Part shown: one piece after another, positions 1 through 10,460 of the stretch
Layout: each line of letters begins with the position of its first letter
Position numbering within the stretch: the stretch's first letter is position 1
Source of the DNA: JANQOH01 sp965200095
Lineage (GTDB): Bacteria; Pseudomonadota; Alphaproteobacteria; UBA7887
Direction: 5' to 3'
Length of the DNA: 64,000 nt
NCBI GenBank assembly: GCA_965200095.1
Contig: OZ241350.1
Location: 868,001 to 932,000 of the forward strand
The notes under the pieces: model-generated
Told to the model about the DNA's origin: nothing
The model's database searches: none
The model's input: only the letters and a program-made list of their open reading frames with translations
Translations under genes and position numbers: made by a program

Positions 1-960
1 CGGGAATCCAGTCTGTCGTTTCCGCAAGAAAAACACCGGAGAGTCTTGTGCGCGCCGCCTCTGGATCCCCGCTTTCGAGCGTGTGAAAAAATCGCGCGGC
101 CCCCATCGCGACGGACGGATCGCCGAAGTATCGGCATTGTAAAAGACAATACCCATCGAATAATACTTCGTCATTCCCGCGAAAGCGGGAATCCGGAGGC
201 GGTCGTCCGCAATGTCGGCCCGGTTTTTCTTACGGAAACGCCGCAAACAGATTCCCGCTTTCGCGGGAATGACGAAGAGTAGTGGGGCCTTTCAGTTCTT
301 CATACGCTCGAAAGCGGGAATCCAGTCTGTCGTTTCCGCAAGAAAAACATCGGAGAGTCTTGTGCGCGCCGCCTCTGGATTCCCGCTTTCGAGCGTGTGA
401 AGAAATCGCGCGCCTCTCATCGCGACGGACGGATCGCCGAGGTATCGGCATTGTAAAAGACAATACCCACCGAATAATACTTCGTCATTCCCGCGAAAGC
501 GGGAATCCGGAGGCGGTCGTCCGCAATGTCGGCCCGGTTTCTCTTACGGGAACGCCGCAACGGATTCCCGCTTTCGCGGGAATGACGAAGAGTAGTGGGG
601 CCATTCGATTTCTTCATACGCTCGAAAGCGGGAATCCAGTCTGTCGTTTCCGCAAGAAAAACATCGGAGAGTCTTGTGCGCGCCGCCTTTGGATTCCCGC
701 TTTCGAGCGTGTGAGGAAATCGCGCGCCTTTCATCGTGACGGACGGATCGCCGAGGTGTCGGCATTGTAAAAGACAATGCCCACCGAATGATACTTCGTC
801 ATTCCCGCGAAAGCGGGAATCCGGAGGCGGTCGTCCGCAATGTCGGCCCGGTTTTTCTTACGGGAACGCCGCAACGGATTCCCGCTTTCGCGGGAATGAC
901 GAAGAGTAGTAGCGTCTCTCGATTTCTTCACGCGCTCTTTCGCGGGAACGACGCAACGCC
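1..960. repeat. Tandem array of ~314-bp palindrome-bearing units (NIME-like)
   Basis: The same sequence begins at 1, 315 and 629, giving a period of 314 bp and about three units, the last partial. Each unit holds the 20-bp palindrome ATTCCCGCGAAAGCGGGAAT twice, flanking a core of roughly 60 bp beginning ggaggcggtcgtccgc. It also holds half-palindromes fused to a segment ending gtgtgaagaaatcg, and a small hairpin module (ATTGT-aaaag-ACAAT). No coding sequence is credible; open frames here are by-products of the repeat. The palindrome fits ATTCCC-N8-GGGAAT, the dRS3 pattern known from Neisseria. The array continues past the left window edge. Confidence 0.9.
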
Positions 961-968
961 GGCGGCGG

Positions 969-3900
969 TCAGAAGCGCATCGAGAGGCTGGCGCGGCCGC
1001 CATAGTCGTGCGCGCCGCCGCCGGACGCCGCATAGCCCAGAGCGCCGCGCAGCACGAAGCGGCCCTCCTCCCAGCCGTGCGCGCCGCCGACCCCGACCAT
1101 ATAGCGCGTCTCCTCGCCCGCCGTCTCCAGCGATGTCCCCGCAACCGACATCCGCGTCTCCGCCGAGAACTCGCGCTCCACATCCACCGAGCCGAAGATG
1201 CGGCCCCCTTCATCGAAGACATGCTCCGCCAGCGCCCCGGCGCGCCCGGTCAAACTCCGGCCCCGGTCCAGAGACACCCGCGCCCCCGCCGCATCGTCGT
1301 CGAAGTCCGAAAGCGACAGCGATGAATACGCCACCCGCGCCCGCGGCGTTACCGTAACGCCCTCGGCCACGGGGACCGTGCGCCCCGCCTCCAGCGCCGC
1401 CGAAAGACCCTGCGCCCCGACATCGTCCTTCAGCCTCCCGCGCAGCGACGATTTCAGGTCCACATCGTAGAGCGTCGCCGCCGCCTGGCCGTCCACGAAG
1501 AACGGCCCCGGAGACCACGTTGCCGACAGACCCACGCCCGCGCCCCGGGCCTCGATCTCGCCGCCTTGCGAGACCTCGGCCGTCGCCCGGCGCCAGTGAA
1601 CCGACAGACCCGCGCGCGTCTCCTCGCCCAGGACCGCGTCCAGGCCGGCCTGGAACGAGAAACCGCGATGGTCGTATTCGGTCCCCGCATTGGTCGATTT
1701 CGCCGCTTCCCACGACCCCCGCGACGCATCGACGCGCGCCCACGTCCCGTCCGACGCGCGGGGCGCCGCCGCGCGATCGGCGTGCGACGACAGGCGCTCC
1801 ATCCCCAGAAGCACCGACGGAAGCGCCTCGTAGACGCGGGTGTGAGCCGCAAGCCCGAGCCCCGCGCCATCGTCGCAGTTTATCTCCCCTCCAGCCGGTT
1901 CGGGGAGGATACTCCCGCTGACGCGCTTCTCCGCGTCCACGCACAACTCGCCCGCCGCAGGCACGATGGTCACCGCCGGGGCGCCCGAACTGCTCTCTAT
2001 CGACACGCCGTCGATGCCGGGGATGCGGCCCTCCGGTCCCACCCTCACCATGCCGTCGCGCTCGAAGAGAACCTGTTCCGCCCTGCCCTCCACAATCACC
2101 ACGCCGTCCCCGGAGAGGTCGACTTTCCCGGTTATCCGCCCGCCGCGCGCTATCGTCACCCTGTGCGCGCCGGCGTCGCGTCCGAAGACATTGCCGTCGA
2201 CCGTCCCCGCCACCATGACCGTCAGGTCGCCGTCGCCGCGCCCGTCGATGTCGCCCGTCGCCAGGCCCATGGCGGCCACCGTCACGCCCAGATCGCCGGC
2301 GTCGCTGCGCACCGCCACGCCGTCGATGCCCTCAAGAAGCCCCGTCGCTCCCACCGCCACGTCGCCGCCGCGGCGCAGGATCACGCGCCCCACCGAGCCG
2401 TCCGCCGTCACCGCGCTGGCGCCGAGGTCGACGGTCCCGGTTATCGAACCGCCGCGCGCCACCGTCACTGTGTGTTCGCCAGCGCCGCGTCCGAAAATGT
2501 CGCCGTCGACCGTCCCCGACACAGCAACCGTCAGGTCGCCGTCGCCGCGCGCATCGATGTCGCCCGTCGCCATGCCGGCCACGGTCAGGTCCAGATTGCC
2601 GGCCTCGCTGCGCAGCGCCACGCCGTCGACGCCCGTCAAGCGCCCCGTGCGCGCCACCGTCACCGCGCCGCCCGAACTGTAGAGCAGACGTCCGATGCTG
2701 CCCGCCACCGTCAGCGGGCCGATGGGGTCGTGGACCGTCCCCGCGACCGTCCCGCCTTCCTGCACGTTCAACCTCAGCACGCCGCCGCGCGGCGCGCGCA
2801 GATCGCCCGCCACCCGTCCCGCCACGGTGAGATCCAAATTGCCGGACTCGCTGCGGACGGCTTCGGTCTTGCCGTCCGCCTCGACGCCGGTGAGCGCGCC
2901 GGTCCGGGTTACCGTCACCGCGCCGCCCGAACTGTAGAGCAGTCGCCCGATGCTGCCCACCACCGTCAGCGGGCCAACGGGGTCGTGGACCGTCCCCGCG
3001 ACCGTCCCGCCTTCCTGCACGTTCAACCTCAGCACGCCGCCGCGCGGCGCGCGCAGATCGCCCGCCACCCGGCCCGCCACGGTGAGGTCCAAATTGCCGG
3101 ACTCGCTGCGGATGGCTTCGGTCTTGCCGTCCGCCTCGACGCCGGTGAGCGCGCCGGTCCGGGTTACCGTCACCGCGCCGCCCGAACTGTAGAGAAGGCG
3201 GCCGATGCTGCCGGCCACCGTCAACGGGCCGACGGGGTCGCGCACCGTTCCCGTGACCGCGCCGCCTTCCCTCACATCCAGGGTCAGCTTGCCGCCGCCC
3301 TGTATCCGGACGTCGCCCTCCACCGTCCCCTCCACCGTGGCGTGGAGGTTGCCGGCGCCGTCGGAGAGCACGCCGACGCCCGAGGTCGCGCTCACGCGCC
3401 CGGTCTTGCCCACCTCCAGCTCCCCGCCGCCGGCCATGTGCACGCCCGCGCCGGTCCCGCCCGTCACGACGCCGTTCACCGTCACGCTCTGGGCGCGCAG
3501 GCCCCCCTCCCCGGCGCCCGCGTTCCTGATGTAAATCCCGTTCGCGCCGCCCGCAACGCGCGCGCCGTCGGCCACGCTCACCGCAATGGCGCCGTTGCTG
3601 TCGTGCCGGACGGCGTAAAGCGCCTCCACCCCGTTCCCCTCGGCGGCGATGGCGCCGCCCGTCACGTCCACCCGGATGGCGCCGGCGTTGTAGGTCGCCG
3701 CGAGCCGCCGGACCTCGTTCTTCCAGTCGTCCGGGTAGGCAGCCCCGGTCAGGGCGGTCAGCGCCGTTTCCAGCTCGCTGCCCGCGCCCTTCGTCAGGAC
3801 GGCTTCGAGCGCCTTGCGCTCGCCCGCCGAGAGCTTCTCCTGCTCCGCCAGCGTCGCCTGCTCCTGCTCCGTTCGATCCGCCTCGTCGATGGCGAGGATC

Positions 3901-6020
3901 GCCGGATCCCGGTCGCCGTTGCGGACACGGTCGGCGATCGCGGTGTGGGAGATCGCCAGGGCGCGGACGCCGGCCCGAGAGAGGCCGAGAATCCGCCCGG
4001 CCGCCAGACTCGCAAGGTCGGAGGCCGACGACGCCTCGTGGCCGCGCCTGGCCAGAAGAGCCCGCGCTTCCGTCCGGTAATCGTCGTCGTAGGCGGCGGG
4101 AAGCGCGTCGAGCGCCCTGTCGAGGGCCGCAGAGTCGTCCGCCGCAATGGCCGCGAGGACGGCCTGCTCGCCGGCCGAAAGCGTCCCGTCGGCGCCTGCG
4201 ATCCGGTCCGCGATGAAAGCGTCCGTCGCCGCCGCGCCGACCGCGATGTCTCCGCCCGATACGACATGGATCATTGGCGCGGTCCGGCCCGCATCGTCCG
4301 CCGTTCGCCCGCCCCCCCCCTCGAACGTGTGGCCGCTCGAACGCGCGGCGTGGGCGAGAACGCCGACCTCCCGGGCCTTTATCGCGCCTTCATGCGTCAG
4401 GAGGAGGCGCCCCGCCGCGCTCGCGTCGTCCGTAAGCCGCCCCTCAATGCCGACGGCGAACGGCGCCTCGATCTCCGCCGCCGCCCGCGTCCTCACGGCA
4501 GCGGAGCCGAGGCCCCTGTGTTCTCCGAAGAGCCCTCTCGCGCCCAGCCCCGCCGCGGCGATGTTTCCGCCCGCTACGTCGATGGAAATCGCCGACCCGT
4601 TCCCGGAATTGTTCACCAAACCGTAGACGCCATGGGCGTTCGCGCCCGTCGTGGCGATGGCCGCATCCGCCAGATCGATGTCGATTCCGCCCACGCCTTC
4701 GTGCAGGGCAAGGACGCCGTAAGCGTCCGCGCCCGCCGTGGCAATGGCGCCGCCGGTCCGGCCGATGGAGACCGTCGCCTCGCTCTCGGCGTGGCGGCTG
4801 TAGCCGACGATGCCGTAGGAGAACGCGCCCGCAGTGACGATGCGGCCGCGCGTGACGTCGATGGAGAGCTCCTCCGCCTCGCCGACGGCGGTGAAGTAGC
4901 CCATGACGCCGTAGGCGCCGGCGCCGGAGGCGCCGGTCTCGACCGTCGTCGTGGCGATGTCGACGTCCTTCAGGTCGATGTCGAATCCGCCCGCGCCCCG
5001 GCTCCAGACAAGGACGCCATAGCCAAACGCGCCCGTCGTAGAGATCGAGCCGCCTCGCAGATCGACATCGAGTGCGCCCGCGCCGCCCTGTATGGCATAG
5101 ACGCCGTTGGCGCTCGAACCCTTCGTGGAGACGATGACGTCCTTCGTCTTGATGGAGATCGGCGCGGTGCTCGCGGGGCGCCAGACATAGCCGAAGATAC
5201 CGGCAGCGCGGGAGCCCTCCGTCGAGACGGAGCCGCGCGTCACGGAGATGGAGAGCGCCTCGCCCGCGACGTTGCGGACCAGACCGTCGACGCCGTTGGC
5301 GCCCCAACCCTTCGTGGAGACGGCGACGTCCTTCAGGTCGATGGAGGCCGTCCCGCCGCTATCGGTCCTGACGTGGCCTTCGACGCCGTGGGCGCGGCTG
5401 CCCGTCGTCGAGATGGAGCCGCCCACCACATCGATGTCGACTCCGGTTCTGCCCGCGCCCGTATGCCGGGCTTCGACGCCAACCCCCCCCGTGGAGACGG
5501 TCACGCCCGCCAGACCGACATCGACTCCGCCTGTGCCCGAGGAGCGGGCGAGGACGCCCGCGCCGTCGGTCGTGGAAATTGAGCCGCCCGCCACGTTGAT
5601 GGAGAATGTCGCTTCGTTCGCGGTGTTCACGACCTCGACTGCGACGCCGTGGGCGGACGCGATGACTTCGACGCCCCCTCTCAGGACGAGGGAAGCTCCG
5701 CCTGTGCCCCACTGCTCAATATAGACGCCCGGGGCGCGCAGGCCCGTCGCGGAGATGGAGCCGCCCGCCACATCGACATCGATCCCGCCCGTGCCGCGAT
5801 GTCCGGCGTGGACTCCGATCTCATGGTCGACCGACGTCGCGATGGCGGGGTTCGTGAGGTCGATATCGATGTCGTTCCCGTCCCCGGCGTATCGCTGGCA
5901 GGAAACCCGGTCGTTCGCCCCCGGCGTGTTGCTGCACACGGCGGCTGCCCGCGCCTCCGCCGCGCCGAGCAGGCAGACCGGGCCGAGAAGAAGCGCGCCA
6001 ATTCGCATCCGCGCCGTCAT
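969..6020 (-). CDS. Large autotransporter (type Va secreted protein) with beta-helical passenger
   Basis: A 1683-residue outer-membrane autotransporter. It opens with a Sec signal peptide (MTARMRIGALLLG, cleavage near AEARA-AAV). A long Gly/Asp-rich passenger follows, made of short repeats of the type GSISTTGA.AYGV and IDIDL, as expected for a right-handed beta-helix. Around residues 930-1110 lie three near-identical 85-residue repeats. The last ~280 residues form the beta-barrel, starting near YEALPSVLLGMERLS, containing strands such as GLSVHWRRATAEV and ending in the aromatic terminus SLSMRF. The ATG at 6020 has an AGGGGCGG ribosome site upstream. It is divergent from polA. Passenger function (adhesin or other surface role) cannot be told from sequence. 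Confidence 0.9.
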   Translation of the reverse strand: MTARMRIGALLLGPVCLLGAAEARAAAVCSNTPGANDRVSCQRYAGDGNDIDIDLTNPAIATSVDHEIGVHAGHRGTGGIDVDVAGGSISATGLRAPGVYIEQWGTGGASLVLRGGVEVIASAHGVAVEVVNTANEATFSINVAGGSISTTDGAGVLARSSGTGGVDVGLAGVTVSTGGVGVEARHTGAGRTGVDIDVVGGSISTTGSRAHGVEGHVRTDSGGTASIDLKDVAVSTKGWGANGVDGLVRNVAGEALSISVTRGSVSTEGSRAAGIFGYVWRPASTAPISIKTKDVIVSTKGSSANGVYAIQGGAGALDVDLRGGSISTTGAFGYGVLVWSRGAGGFDIDLKDVDIATTTVETGASGAGAYGVMGYFTAVGEAEELSIDVTRGRIVTAGAFSYGIVGYSRHAESEATVSIGRTGGAIATAGADAYGVLALHEGVGGIDIDLADAAIATTGANAHGVYGLVNNSGNGSAISIDVAGGNIAAAGLGARGLFGEHRGLGSAAVRTRAAAEIEAPFAVGIEGRLTDDASAAGRLLLTHEGAIKAREVGVLAHAARSSGHTFEGGGGRTADDAGRTAPMIHVVSGGDIAVGAAATDAFIADRIAGADGTLSAGEQAVLAAIAADDSAALDRALDALPAAYDDDYRTEARALLARRGHEASSASDLASLAAGRILGLSRAGVRALAISHTAIADRVRNGDRDPAILAIDEADRTEQEQATLAEQEKLSAGERKALEAVLTKGAGSELETALTALTGAAYPDDWKNEVRRLAATYNAGAIRVDVTGGAIAAEGNGVEALYAVRHDSNGAIAVSVADGARVAGGANGIYIRNAGAGEGGLRAQSVTVNGVVTGGTGAGVHMAGGGELEVGKTGRVSATSGVGVLSDGAGNLHATVEGTVEGDVRIQGGGKLTLDVREGGAVTGTVRDPVGPLTVAGSIGRLLYSSGGAVTVTRTGALTGVEADGKTEAIRSESGNLDLTVAGRVAGDLRAPRGGVLRLNVQEGGTVAGTVHDPVGPLTVVGSIGRLLYSSGGAVTVTRTGALTGVEADGKTEAVRSESGNLDLTVAGRVAGDLRAPRGGVLRLNVQEGGTVAGTVHDPIGPLTVAGSIGRLLYSSGGAVTVARTGRLTGVDGVALRSEAGNLDLTVAGMATGDIDARGDGDLTVAVSGTVDGDIFGRGAGEHTVTVARGGSITGTVDLGASAVTADGSVGRVILRRGGDVAVGATGLLEGIDGVAVRSDAGDLGVTVAAMGLATGDIDGRGDGDLTVMVAGTVDGNVFGRDAGAHRVTIARGGRITGKVDLSGDGVVIVEGRAEQVLFERDGMVRVGPEGRIPGIDGVSIESSSGAPAVTIVPAAGELCVDAEKRVSGSILPEPAGGEINCDDGAGLGLAAHTRVYEALPSVLLGMERLSSHADRAAAPRASDGTWARVDASRGSWEAAKSTNAGTEYDHRGFSFQAGLDAVLGEETRAGLSVHWRRATAEVSQGGEIEARGAGVGLSATWSPGPFFVDGQAAATLYDVDLKSSLRGRLKDDVGAQGLSAALEAGRTVPVAEGVTVTPRARVAYSSLSLSDFDDDAAGARVSLDRGRSLTGRAGALAEHVFDEGGRIFGSVDVEREFSAETRMSVAGTSLETAGEETRYMVGVGGAHGWEEGRFVLRGALGYAASGGGAHDYGGRASLSMRF
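2665..3260 (-). repeat. Near-identical 255-bp (85-residue) repeats inside the autotransporter
   Basis: The same sequence recurs at 2694, 2949 and 3204, an exact spacing of 255 bp, and encodes 85-residue units containing GSIGRLLYSSGGAVTVTR and SGNLDLTVAGRVAGDLRAP. The units are almost identical at DNA level, which implies recent duplication or ongoing homogenisation. More diverged units of similar design flank them. Copy-number change by recombination would stay in frame and alter passenger length. Confidence 0.9.
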
Positions 6021-6299
6021 GCCGCGCCGCCCCTGAAATTTTCCCGCGGGGGCGATTATGGACGCAGGCGCGCCGGTTGGACAGGGCGATGCCGTTCCCG
6101 CACCGCGGTTCTTGCCGGGCGGCGTCGGCGAGAACTTCTCCCGGCGGCGACCGCCTGAACGCCCCGCGTCCCCTGTGTGCTCGCCGGGACGGACCGCGGG
6201 GCGCCGGAACCGCCGGAAATTGCCTCTCCGGAGTCGCCCGCGGCGCGTTCATGCGGTGTAATGCGCGCGCGGCGGCGTGGATGGGAAGGGGCGCAGGCG

Positions 6300-9059
6300 A
6301 TGGGCGAGGCAGGGGAGCGACGCATCTGTCTGATCGACGGTTCGGGGTTCGTTTTCCGCGCCTTTCACGGGCTGCCGCCCCTGAACCGGAAGGACGGAAC
6401 GCCCACCAACGCCGTGCTCGGCTTCTGCAACATGATCTACAAACTCGCCCGCGCCGGGGAGTGGGACGGGATCGCCGTCCTGTTCGACACCGCCCGCGCC
6501 ACGTTCCGCAACGACATCTACCCCGCCTACAAGGCGAACCGGCCCGAACCTCCGGAAGCCCTCGTGCCGCAATTCCCGCTCGTGCGCGACGCGGCGCGCG
6601 CTTTCGGGCTGCCGGCGATCGAACTCCCCGGGTTCGAGGCCGACGATCTGATCGCCACCTACGCCCGTCTTGCGGCGGCGCGCGGCGACCGCGTGACCGT
6701 CGCCTCCAGCGACAAGGACCTCATGCAGCTGGTGGGCGAACGCGTCGTCATGCTGGACCCCATCCGCATGCGCGAGATCGGCCCCGCCCAGGTGGCCGAA
6801 AAATTCGGCGTCCCTCCCGGCAAGGTCATCGACGTGCAGGCGCTCGCGGGCGATTCGACCGACAACGTCCCCGGCGTGCCGGGGATCGGGGTCAAGACGG
6901 CGGCGGCGTTGATCGAGAGCTGGGGCGACCTCGATTCGCTTCTCGCCGGAGCGGCGGAGATCAAACAGCCCAAACGGCGGCAGAACCTCATCGATCATGC
7001 CGATCTGGCGCGCGTCAGCCGCCGGCTCGTGACCCTGGACGCCCATGCTCCGGTGACCGCGCCGCTGGAGAGCTTCGGCCCGCTGGCGCCGCAGCGCGAG
7101 GCGCTGTGCGGGTTTCTCGCCGAGAACGAATTCCGCTCGCTGCTGGCGCGCGTCCGCGCCGAATACGGGTGGGCCGAAGAGGGCTCGGGGGCCCGGGCGC
7201 CGGGCGCGCCGCCGGCGCCGGCGAAGCGGGATTATTCGCTGGTGCGCTCGCTCGACGCGCTCGCAGAGTGGGTCGCCCGCGCGACCGAGGCCGGGCGCGT
7301 CGCCATCGACACCGAGACCACGGGCCTCGACGCCGCGCGCGCCGAGCTCGTCGGCTTCTCGCTTGCCGTCGAACCGGGGGAGGCGGCCTATGTCCCGCTC
7401 GCGCACCGCCCGCCCGAAGGCGCCCTCGTGAGCGATGTCGGAGACCAGATCCCTGCCGACCGCGCGCTCGCCGCGATCAAGCCGCTGCTCGAGGACCCGG
7501 CGGTCATGAAGGTGGGGCAGAACATAAAATACGACATGCTCATGTTCGCCCGGCGCGGCATCCATACGGCGCCCGTCGACGACACCATGCTCATGTCCTT
7601 CGTGCTCGACGCCGGGCGCCGCGGCCATGGGCTGGACGAATTGGCGAAGACCCATCTCGGCGTCGATCCGATCCCCATCAAGGAGGTGATCGGCGCCGGG
7701 CGGTCGCGCATTTCCTTCGACCGGGCGCCGCTCGACCGGGCGCGCGACTATGCGGCGGAAGACGCCGACATCGCGCTGCGGCTCGACCGCGTGCTCAGGC
7801 CCCGGCTGCTCCGCCGGCGCCTGACCGCCGTCTACGAGACCCTCGAACGCCCGCTGGCGCCGGTTCTGGTGGCGATGGAGCGCCGCGGGGTGAAACTCGA
7901 CCGCGCCGCTCTCGCGCGTCTTTCCCGCGATTTCGCGGAACGTCTCGCCGCCCTCGAGGCGGAGATACACGATCTCGCCGGCCGCCCCTTCGCCATCGGC
8001 TCGCCCAAACAGCTGGGAGAGGTGCTGTTCGACGAAATGAGCCTCCCCGGCGGCAAGAGGGGGAAGACCGGCGCCTACGCCACCGGCGCCGACGTGCTCG
8101 AAACCCTTGCCGCGCAGGGCCACGACCTTCCGGCGCGGGTGCTCGACTGGCGGCGCGTCGCCAAGCTCAAGAGCACTTATTCGGACGCGCTCGTCGAGCG
8201 CATACACCCCGGCACCGGCCGCGTTCACACGTCCTATTCGATGTCCGGCGCCGCCACCGGACGGCTCAGCTCCACGGATCCCAACCTTCAGAACATCCCC
8301 GTCCGCACCGAAGAGGGGCGCAAGATCCGCGGCGCTTTCGTGCCCGAACGGGGCTATCGGCTGATGAGCGCCGACTATTCGCAGATCGAGCTGCGCCTGC
8401 TCGCGCATGTCGCGGGCATCGAACCGCTGCGGGATGCGTTCCGCCGCGGCGCCGACATCCATGCGGCGACCGCCGCTCAGGTCTTCGGAGTCCCCGCGGA
8501 AGGCATGGACCCGTTGCTGCGGCGGCGCGCCAAGGCGATCAATTTCGGCATTATCTACGGGATCAGCGCCTTCGGGCTGGCCCGCCAGCTGCGCATCGAA
8601 CGCGGCGAAGCGCGGGCCTATATCGCCGCCTATTTCGAGCGTTATCCCGGAATCCGGGGCTATATGGAGGAAACGAAGGCCTTCGCGCGCGACCGCGGCT
8701 ATGTCGAAACCGTGTTCGGACGCCGGTGCCACCTCCGCGGCATCGACGACCGCAACGCGGCGCGGCGCGCCTTCGCCGAGCGTCAGGCGATCAACGCGCC
8801 CCTGCAAGGCTCCGCCGCCGACATCGTCAAACGCGCGATGATCCGCATGCAGCCCGCTCTCGACGCGGCCGGCCTCGGCGCGCGGATGCTCCTTCAGGTC
8901 CATGACGAACTCGTGTTCGAAGTCCCCGACGACCAGCTCGGGGAGACCGCCGCCGTCGTCCGGCGCGTCATGGAGCGCGCGACGCTGCCGGCGCTCGAGC
9001 TCGAAGTCCCGGTGGTCGTCGACACGGGGGTCGGCGCGACCTGGGAAGAGGCTCATTGA
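6300..9059 (+). CDS. polA: DNA polymerase I
   Basis: DNA polymerase I of 919 residues, acting in Okazaki fragment maturation and repair gap filling. The 5'-nuclease domain starts at once (ICLIDGSGFVFRAFHG) and runs to about residue 290 (GFEADDLIAT, DSTDNVPGVPGIGVKTA). The 3'-5' proofreading domain keeps its acidic residues (IDTETTGLD, QNIKYDMLMF, YAAEDADI). The polymerase domain has motif A DYSQIELRLLAH, motif B RRRAKAINFGIIYG and motif C QVHDELVF, so all three activities look intact. I chose ATG 6300 because it sits right before the conserved N-terminus and follows a purine-rich site; the frame stays open upstream to 6177. It is transcribed away from the autotransporter. Confidence 0.97.
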   Translation: MGEAGERRICLIDGSGFVFRAFHGLPPLNRKDGTPTNAVLGFCNMIYKLARAGEWDGIAVLFDTARATFRNDIYPAYKANRPEPPEALVPQFPLVRDAARAFGLPAIELPGFEADDLIATYARLAAARGDRVTVASSDKDLMQLVGERVVMLDPIRMREIGPAQVAEKFGVPPGKVIDVQALAGDSTDNVPGVPGIGVKTAAALIESWGDLDSLLAGAAEIKQPKRRQNLIDHADLARVSRRLVTLDAHAPVTAPLESFGPLAPQREALCGFLAENEFRSLLARVRAEYGWAEEGSGARAPGAPPAPAKRDYSLVRSLDALAEWVARATEAGRVAIDTETTGLDAARAELVGFSLAVEPGEAAYVPLAHRPPEGALVSDVGDQIPADRALAAIKPLLEDPAVMKVGQNIKYDMLMFARRGIHTAPVDDTMLMSFVLDAGRRGHGLDELAKTHLGVDPIPIKEVIGAGRSRISFDRAPLDRARDYAAEDADIALRLDRVLRPRLLRRRLTAVYETLERPLAPVLVAMERRGVKLDRAALARLSRDFAERLAALEAEIHDLAGRPFAIGSPKQLGEVLFDEMSLPGGKRGKTGAYATGADVLETLAAQGHDLPARVLDWRRVAKLKSTYSDALVERIHPGTGRVHTSYSMSGAATGRLSSTDPNLQNIPVRTEEGRKIRGAFVPERGYRLMSADYSQIELRLLAHVAGIEPLRDAFRRGADIHAATAAQVFGVPAEGMDPLLRRRAKAINFGIIYGISAFGLARQLRIERGEARAYIAAYFERYPGIRGYMEETKAFARDRGYVETVFGRRCHLRGIDDRNAARRAFAERQAINAPLQGSAADIVKRAMIRMQPALDAAGLGARMLLQVHDELVFEVPDDQLGETAAVVRRVMERATLPALELEVPVVVDTGVGATWEEAH

Positions 9060-9284
9060 ACCGCGGCGCGAAAACGGCGGCGCGATGGCGTGGGGACGGT
9101 CTTCGGCGAAGGCTTCGCAAGGCCCGGATTTTTTCGGGGTCCGGTCGCGGGCGGTTGCCGGTTCGGCTCGACTTCCGGCGGCAGCGCGAGGCGTCGACGG
9201 GATGACCGGGCGCCTCGATTCGTTCCGGCTTGTCGTTGTCCGGACATGTTCGTTCCGCGAAAGAGCGTGCGAGGAAATTGGGCG

Positions 9285-10460
9285 GCTCTCATTGTGACGG
9301 CCGGTTCGCCGAAGTATCGGCATTGTATAAGACAATACCCATCGAATAATACTTCGTCATTCCCGTGAAAGCGGGAATCCGGAGGCGGCCGTCCGCGATA
9401 TCGGCGCGGTTTTTCTTACGGAAACGCCGCAAGCAGATTCCCGCTTTCGCGGGAATGACGGAGTGCTATCGGAGGGTTGCCATCTCTCACCGCGCCGAAG
9501 AACTCGGCGCGGCAAAAGACAATAACCCGCCAATAACACTCGTCATTCCCGCGAAAGCGGGAATCCGGAGGCGGTCGTCCGCGATATCGGCGCGGTTTTT
9601 CTTTGCGGAAACGCCGCAAGCAGATTCCCGCTTTCGCGGGAATGACGAAGTGCTATCGGAGGGTTGCCGTCTCTCACCGCGCCGAAGAACTCGGCGCGGC
9701 AAAAGACAATAACTCGCCAATAACACTCGTCATTCCCGCGAAAGCGGGAATCCGGAGGCGGTCGTCCGCGATATCGGCGCGGTTTTTCTTTGCGGAAACG
9801 CCGCAAGCAGATTCCCGCTTTCGCGGGAATGACGAAGTGCTATCGGAGGGTTGCCGTCTCTCACCGCGCCGAAGAACTCGGCGCGGCAAAAGACAATAAC
9901 TCGCCAATAACACTCGTCGTCATTCCCGCGAAAGCGGGAATCCGGAGGCGGCCGTCCGCGATATCGGCGCGGTTTTTCTTTGCGGAAACGCCGCAAGCAG
10001 ATTCCCGCTTTCGCGGGAATGACGAAGTGCTATCGGAGGGTTGCCGTCTCTCACCGCGCCGAAGAACTCGGCGCGGCAAAAGACAATAACCCGCCAATAA
10101 CACTCGTCATTCCCGCGAAAGCGGGAATCCGGAGGCGGCCGTCCGCGATATCGGCGCGGTTTTTCTTTGCGGAAACGCCGCATGCAGATTCCCGCTTTCG
10201 CGGGAACGACGAAGTGCTATCGGAGGGTTGCCGTCTCTTACCGCGCCGAAGAATTCGGCGCGGCAAAAGACAATAACTCGCCAATAACACTCGTCATTCC
10301 CGCGAAAGCGGGAATCCGGAGGCGGCCGTCCGCGATATCGGCGCGGTTTTTCTTTGCGGAAACGCCGCAACGGATTCCCGCTTTCGCGGGAATGACGAAG
10401 AGTAGTGGGGCTTTTCAATTTCTTCACACGCCATTTCGCGGGAATGACGATGTATTATTT
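9285..10460. repeat. Tandem array of 187-bp palindrome-flanked units
   Basis: The motif cgtcattcccg starts at 9354, 9541, 9728, 9918, 10105 and 10292. Spacing is 187 bp except one of 190 bp, where cgt is duplicated. Each unit is an element of about 110 bp bounded by inverted copies of the palindrome ATTCCCGCGAAAGCGGGAAT around a core ending acgccgcaagca. A spacer with a second dyad (cgccgaagaactcggcg) follows. Units are almost identical. The 5' side (9285-9353) carries the attgtataagacaat module seen at other arrays. The stretch 9060-9285 downstream of polA and 10460-10771 show nothing I can assign. Confidence 0.92.

Noticed and set aside
1566..5582. A 1338-codon open frame on the plus strand opposite the autotransporter
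   Set aside because: It is Arg/His/Ala/Pro-rich with no domain pattern and mirrors the codon periodicity of the autotransporter; it is a GC-rich antisense shadow.
6249..9335. A 1028-codon minus-strand frame opposite polA
   Set aside because: No recognisable motifs; polA on the other strand has every expected motif.
9354..10405. CRISPR array
   Set aside because: Units are long (187 bp), spacers are not unique, and there are no cas genes; the structure is inverted palindrome pairs.
9365..10427. Many short open frames with repeated peptides such as PAFAGMTK and HSRESGNP
   Set aside because: They are translations of the palindromic DNA repeats, occur on both strands and have no gene-like signals.
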